From Candidatus Polarisedimenticolaceae bacterium (GTDB lineage Bacteria > Acidobacteriota > Polarisedimenticolia > Polarisedimenticolales > DASRJG01): DNA of 64,000 bases. The stretch is from NCBI GenBank assembly GCA_036275915.1, contig DASUCV010000010.1, forward strand, positions 122,535 to 186,534. Direction: 5' to 3'. Under the pieces are notes generated by a model. That model was not told the DNA's origin and did no database searches. It saw only the letters and a list, made by a program, of their open reading frames with translations. Positions 60,216-64,000 of the stretch are shown one piece after another; the stretch's first letter is position 1; each line of letters begins with the position of its first letter. Both the position numbers and the translations under genes were made by a program.

Positions 60216-62060
60216 GTGTCGCCTGGATTCGCGGTGGGGGCCCTCAAGCACGTGCTTGTGGGCCGGCCGATCCCATCGCATCTCGCCCATCACGAGCGCT
60301 ACACCAAGTCGACGGGACTGGCCATCCTGTCCTCGGACGCGCTGTCGTCGGTCGCCTATGCGACGGAGGAAATCCTCCGCACGCTGCTGATCGCGGGCAC
60401 GTCGGCGCTGTGGTTCGTGACTCCGATCGGCGCCGTCATCGCCGGCCTCATGCTCGTCATCGCGTTCTCCTACCGCCAGACGATCCACTCGTATCCCGGA
60501 GGCGGTGGCGCGTACCGCGTGGCGCGGGAGAACATCGGCGTCGTCCCCGGACTCGTCGCGGCGGCGGCGCTGCTCCTGGACTACGTTTTGACCGTCGCCG
60601 TGAGCATCGCGGCGGGAGTCGCCGCGATCACGTCGGCGTTCCCCCAATGGCACGACCACACGGTGGTGCTGTCGCTGCTCTTCCTCGTCGGGATCGCCAT
60701 TGGGAATCTCCGGGGCATACGCGAATCGGGCCGGATCTTCGCGATCCCCACCTACTTCTTCCTCGTGAGCATGGGGATGCTCCTCGTCGTCGGCGCGTAC
60801 AAGGCGATGACCGGGCAGATCGTGCCGATCGAGGCGACCTCCGGCCTCATCGTGCCCAGGGAGGCCGGCTCGCTGACCGTCTTCCTCGTCCTACGGGCGT
60901 TCGCGAACGGATGCACCGCGCTCACCGGGATCGAAGCGATCTCCGACGGCGTGCCGGCGTTCAAGCCGCCGGAGGCGAAGAACGCCGCCACCACGCTCCT
61001 CGTCATGGCGGCGTGCGCCGTCACGCTCTTCATGGGGGTCACGCTCCTCGCGCATGCCTACGCGATCGTCCCAAAGCACGACGAGACGGTGATCTCGCAG
61101 CTCAACCGCGCCATCTTGGGCGGCCGCGGCTCGATCTATTACATGGTGCAGGCCGCGACCACGATGATCCTCGTGCTGGCGGCGAACACCGCGTATTCCG
61201 ACTTTCCGCGCTTGGCCTCGATCGTCGCGCGCGACAAGTTCCTGCCGCGGCAGTTCGCGAACCAGGGCGACCGGCTCGCGTTCTCGAACGGGATCATCGT
61301 GCTGAGCGTGCTCGCGGGCGTCCTTCTCGTGGCGTTCCGCGGCGACACGCACGCCCTCATCCCGCTCTACATGCTCGGCGTGTTCGTCTCGTTCACGCTG
61401 TCGCAGGCGGGGATGGTGCTCAAGTGGCGGCGGGAGCGGAAGCCGAACTGGCGCATCGGCGCGTTCATCTCCGGCCTCGGGGCGACGCTCACGTTGATCG
61501 TGCTCTGCGTCGTCGCCGCGACGAAGTTCATGGAAGGCGCGTGGATCATCATCGTTCTGATCCCCGTCATCGTCGTGCACTTCCTCTCCACGCACCGCCA
61601 CTACGAGCGCGTCGCCGAGCAGCTCTCGCTCAAGGGCCTGTCGGTGCCCGAGCGCAAGCACAATACGGTGATCGTGCCGATCGGCGGCGTGCACCGCGCG
61701 GTCGTGCAGGCGCTCGAGTACGCGAGGACGCTCTCCGACGACGTGCGCGCGGTCTACGTCGATGTCGATCCCCGCGCGACGCAGGAGATCCGCGAGGAAT
61801 GGACGCGGTGGGGCAAGGGGGTCCGCCTCGAGATCCTGGCGTCGCCGTTCCGGTCGGTCATGGAGCCGCTCCTCGAGTACATCGAGATCACCAATGAGGA
61901 GCGCCCCAACGACTTCGTCACCGTCCTCCTCCCGGAATTCGTGCCGGCGCGATGGTGGCACCATCTGCTCCACAACCAGCGCGCCCTGCTGATCAAGGGT
62001 GCGCTCCTCTTCCGCGAGAACATCGTCGTCACGAGCGTGCCGTACCACCTGCACGAGTGA
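60216..62060 (+). CDS. APC-superfamily permease, KimA-like
   Basis: A 614-residue transporter: LSSDALSSVAYATEEILRTL and YRQTIHSYPGGGGAYRVARENIG in the first helices match the KimA/YdaO group of proton-coupled potassium importers (in Bacillus, controlled by c-di-AMP). About 12 helices are followed by a cytosolic C-terminal domain of about 150 residues from HRHYERVAEQLSL. GTG start with GAGG upstream. K+ as substrate is inferred from the family. Its TGA overlaps the next start (GTGA). Confidence 0.87.
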   Translation: MSPGFAVGALKHVLVGRPIPSHLAHHERYTKSTGLAILSSDALSSVAYATEEILRTLLIAGTSALWFVTPIGAVIAGLMLVIAFSYRQTIHSYPGGGGAYRVARENIGVVPGLVAAAALLLDYVLTVAVSIAAGVAAITSAFPQWHDHTVVLSLLFLVGIAIGNLRGIRESGRIFAIPTYFFLVSMGMLLVVGAYKAMTGQIVPIEATSGLIVPREAGSLTVFLVLRAFANGCTALTGIEAISDGVPAFKPPEAKNAATTLLVMAACAVTLFMGVTLLAHAYAIVPKHDETVISQLNRAILGGRGSIYYMVQAATTMILVLAANTAYSDFPRLASIVARDKFLPRQFANQGDRLAFSNGIIVLSVLAGVLLVAFRGDTHALIPLYMLGVFVSFTLSQAGMVLKWRRERKPNWRIGAFISGLGATLTLIVLCVVAATKFMEGAWIIIVLIPVIVVHFLSTHRHYERVAEQLSLKGLSVPERKHNTVIVPIGGVHRAVVQALEYARTLSDDVRAVYVDVDPRATQEIREEWTRWGKGVRLEILASPFRSVMEPLLEYIEITNEERPNDFVTVLLPEFVPARWWHHLLHNQRALLIKGALLFRENIVVTSVPYHLHE

Positions 62061-63928
62061 GTCCCAAGACGCTTCACCGGGCCGCGGTGGCGGCGCTCGT
62101 GGCGATCTTCGTCGCCTGCGGCTATCTCTCGCTGCGCGGCGATTCGGCGACGTTCGACGAGACCGCGCATCTCGGCGGCGGCGTCTCCTACCTCGAGCGG
62201 GGCGATTTCCGGCTGAACCCGGAGCACCCGCCCCTCGCGAAGATGTTGGCCGCGCTCCCGCTCGTCGCGCTCGGACGAGGCGGCGGCGACTACCGCTCGC
62301 AGGCGTGGACCGCCGGCTCCGGCGACGAGTGGGTGTTCGGCTTCGAGCTGATTAACGGGCCCATCGCAGAGAGCGCGCGGCGCGACCCGTCCGTCCGTCT
62401 CGTCCCCGCGCGGACCGTCATGCTCCTCCTCGGGGTGCTCGTCTGCCTCGTCGTCTACGCGTGGGCGCGCGAGCTGTGGGGGAAGCCCGCGGGACTCCTC
62501 GCGCTGGCCCTCGCGGCGACGTGCCCGACGATCCTCGCGCACGCGCGCCTCGTCACGACCGACCTTCCCGGCGCGCTCGGGATGGTCGCGACCGCGTGGC
62601 TCCTGTGGCGCTGGACACGCGTGCCGACGTGGGGCCGCGCGCTCGCCACGGGCGCGGCGTTCGCGGCGGCGCTCCTGTTCAAGTTCAACACAGTCCTGCT
62701 CGTGCCCGCGATGCTGCCGCTCGTCGCTGCGGCGGTCGTCGTCAAGCGCGTCACGCTTCGCCAGGGGCTCGTCGCGCTCGTCATCGCGGGAGCCGCCGGT
62801 TTCGCGGGAGTCTGGGCGGCCTATGGCTTTCGGTACGCCGCTTCGCCGGACCCCTCGTACGCGATGCCCTGGCCGGCGCTCGCGGCGGAAGCGCCCCTGT
62901 CTCCCGTCCTCGCCTTCGCACGCGACCACGAGCTTCTCCCCGAGGCGTACGTGTTCGGGCTCGCCTACGCCAAGTCGCAAGCGACGGGGCGCACTGCGTG
63001 GCTCGACGGTGAGGAGTCGAACGCCGGCTGGTACCGCTATTTTCCCGAAGCGTTCGCCCTCAAGACGCCGCTCACGTTCATCGCGCTCGTGTTCTGGGTG
63101 GTGACTTCAGAGACGAGGCGAAGCCGCGGTCGCAGCTTCGACGGGTGGTCGATCGCGCTCGTGCCGCTCCTCTTCACGGCGTTCGCGATCGGCGCCCGGT
63201 TCAACATCGGGCACCGCCACATCGCGCCGGTCTATCCGTTCCTGTGCGTGGCTGCCGGCCCCGCCGCGGCGTGGATCGAAGCGCGCGATCGACGCCGACT
63301 GGCGGTCCTCGTTCTCCTCACGGGATGCGCGATCTCGTTCGTCCTCGCGACGCCCGGTTACCTCTCGTATTTCAACGTCCTCGGCGGCGGTGCGCGCGGC
63401 GGGTGGAGACACCTCGTCGATTCCAACATCGATTGGGGACAGGACCTTTCACGGCTGAAGCGCTGGATGGATGCGCACGGCGCGAACGAGGTCGATCTGG
63501 CGTATTTCGGAACGGCCGACCCGCTCGCCTACGGCATCAGGTCGCGCAAGGTCTTCGCGTTCCTCGATTTCAGGCCCGGCGAGCCCGCGTTGCTGCCCGA
63601 GAAGGGCCGGCTCCTGGCGGCGAGCGTCTCGGTCCTCCAAGGGCTCTTCGTCCCGACCGATCGCGCGTTCGCGCTCGACGTCGTCCGGCGCGGATGGGTG
63701 ACGCGTGCCCGGGCCGAGGATTACCTGGCCGATCGTGAGGCCCGAACGAGCCGCGGCGAGCCCGTGAGGCACGCCGCCGAGTGGATGATCGCGCAGCGCT
63801 TGATCACCCAGACCCAGGCGCAGACGATCGAGGACGGTCTACCGGGAGGCTGGCTGTCACGCGCACGCGACCGCTGGACACCGATCGGACGCGCCGGCGA
63901 CTCGATCCTCATCTACCGCGTCCCGTGA
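62057..63928 (+). CDS. PMT-like (GT-C) membrane glycosyltransferase
   Basis: A 623-residue polytopic protein. The first periplasmic loop has FDETAHLGGG and NPEHPPLAKMLAALP, the acidic and PPL signatures of dolichyl/polyprenyl-phosphate-mannose-type transferases. About 10-12 helices follow, then a soluble C-terminal part starting near DSNIDWGQDLSRLKRWM, which is typical of this bacterial subgroup. The acceptor is unknown. The GTG overlaps the permease stop; its own stop is 7 nt before the second REP-like copy. Confidence 0.87.
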   Translation: MSPKTLHRAAVAALVAIFVACGYLSLRGDSATFDETAHLGGGVSYLERGDFRLNPEHPPLAKMLAALPLVALGRGGGDYRSQAWTAGSGDEWVFGFELINGPIAESARRDPSVRLVPARTVMLLLGVLVCLVVYAWARELWGKPAGLLALALAATCPTILAHARLVTTDLPGALGMVATAWLLWRWTRVPTWGRALATGAAFAAALLFKFNTVLLVPAMLPLVAAAVVVKRVTLRQGLVALVIAGAAGFAGVWAAYGFRYAASPDPSYAMPWPALAAEAPLSPVLAFARDHELLPEAYVFGLAYAKSQATGRTAWLDGEESNAGWYRYFPEAFALKTPLTFIALVFWVVTSETRRSRGRSFDGWSIALVPLLFTAFAIGARFNIGHRHIAPVYPFLCVAAGPAAAWIEARDRRRLAVLVLLTGCAISFVLATPGYLSYFNVLGGGARGGWRHLVDSNIDWGQDLSRLKRWMDAHGANEVDLAYFGTADPLAYGIRSRKVFAFLDFRPGEPALLPEKGRLLAASVSVLQGLFVPTDRAFALDVVRRGWVTRARAEDYLADREARTSRGEPVRHAAEWMIAQRLITQTQAQTIEDGLPGGWLSRARDRWTPIGRAGDSILIYRVP

Positions 63929-63935
63929 GGACATA

Positions 63936-64000
63936 GGGACATTCTGCTTTTCTTACACAGAGGGGACAGCTTCCGAAACTCTGTACTTCGAGTTTCGGAA
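63936..64000. repeat. REP-like palindromic element, copy 2 (cut by window edge)
   Basis: The stretch 63958-64000 is identical to 3546-3588 over 43 nt: the full left arm, the 8-nt loop and the first 11 nt of the right arm. The outer left part (GGGACATT at 63936) resembles the outer arm of copy 1 but the spacer differs. As in copy 1, it sits immediately after a stop codon. The right end lies outside the window. Confidence 0.85.

Noticed and set aside
1..64000. tRNA, rRNA or other known RNA genes
   Set aside because: Reading for T-arm-like and cloverleaf patterns on both strands gave none I could support; a covariance-model search would be decisive.

Overview
This 64 kb window is chromosomal DNA from a high-GC Gram-negative bacterium. 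The porin, lipoproteins, TonB/ExbB/ExbD system, many secreted metallopeptidases, TPR proteins and a single operon joining hopanoid genes to a mevalonate pathway suggest an uncultured Acidobacteriota-like lineage. That placement is inference; the window has no rRNA or other phylogenetic marker. I see no tRNA or rRNA gene, CRISPR array, integrase, transposase or phage gene. Genes are packed tightly, very often with start and stop codons overlapping by 1-4 nt.

Layout. 1-3540: partial methionine aminopeptidase, a small membrane protein, a haem-binding-domain protein, an acetyltransferase and a TMTC-like TPR membrane protein. 3530-3617: a REP-like palindrome whose second copy is cut by the right edge of the window. 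3618-14454 (minus): one ten-gene operon, shc-hpnH-hpnA-hpnG-fni-HMG-CoA reductase-mevalonate kinase-decarboxylase-isopentenyl phosphate kinase-squalene synthase, running from acetyl-CoA-derived HMG-CoA to side-chain-extended hopanoids. It has isopentenyl phosphate kinase but no phosphomevalonate kinase, as in the alternative (haloarchaeal/Roseiflexus-type) mevalonate route. 14583-31883: housekeeping and catabolic genes (YjbQ, P5C dehydrogenase, GluQ, FtcD, DUF1015, PilZ), a Fic-fold protein lacking its catalytic residues, a glycosylasparaginase-like enzyme, an SPFH protein and M28/M13/gluzincin peptidases. 31974-36465: the glyoxylate shunt (isocitrate lyase, malate synthase) divergent from an XRE/ScfR-type regulator. 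36477-40157: MsrAB lipoprotein, NadA, NadB. 40158-40577: a long leader before an alginate-export-type porin. 41974-44202: CopA.

44215-50689 (minus) is an eight-gene coupled operon: four paralogous secreted proteins, each with two TonB_C-like domains and four conserved cysteines, plus a short-chain dehydrogenase, an acetyltransferase, RidA and an M61 peptidase. A 45-codon fragment of the dehydrogenase tail lies between two of the paralogues and records a tandem duplication. 51023-55982: an AmpG-like permease, a VOC protein, and a TPR protein coupled to a carboxymuconolactone-decarboxylase-like protein and a radical SAM/Cys-rich protein. 56174-59402: a TPR lipoprotein, TonB, ExbB and two ExbD. 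59409-64000: an inverted repeat, DedA, a KimA-like APC permease, a PMT-like glycosyltransferase and the second REP-like copy.

The most interesting items are the fused alternative-mevalonate/hopanoid operon, the double-TonB_C cysteine-rich family with its duplication fossil, the catalytically dead Fic protein, and the radical SAM/peroxidase-like pair.
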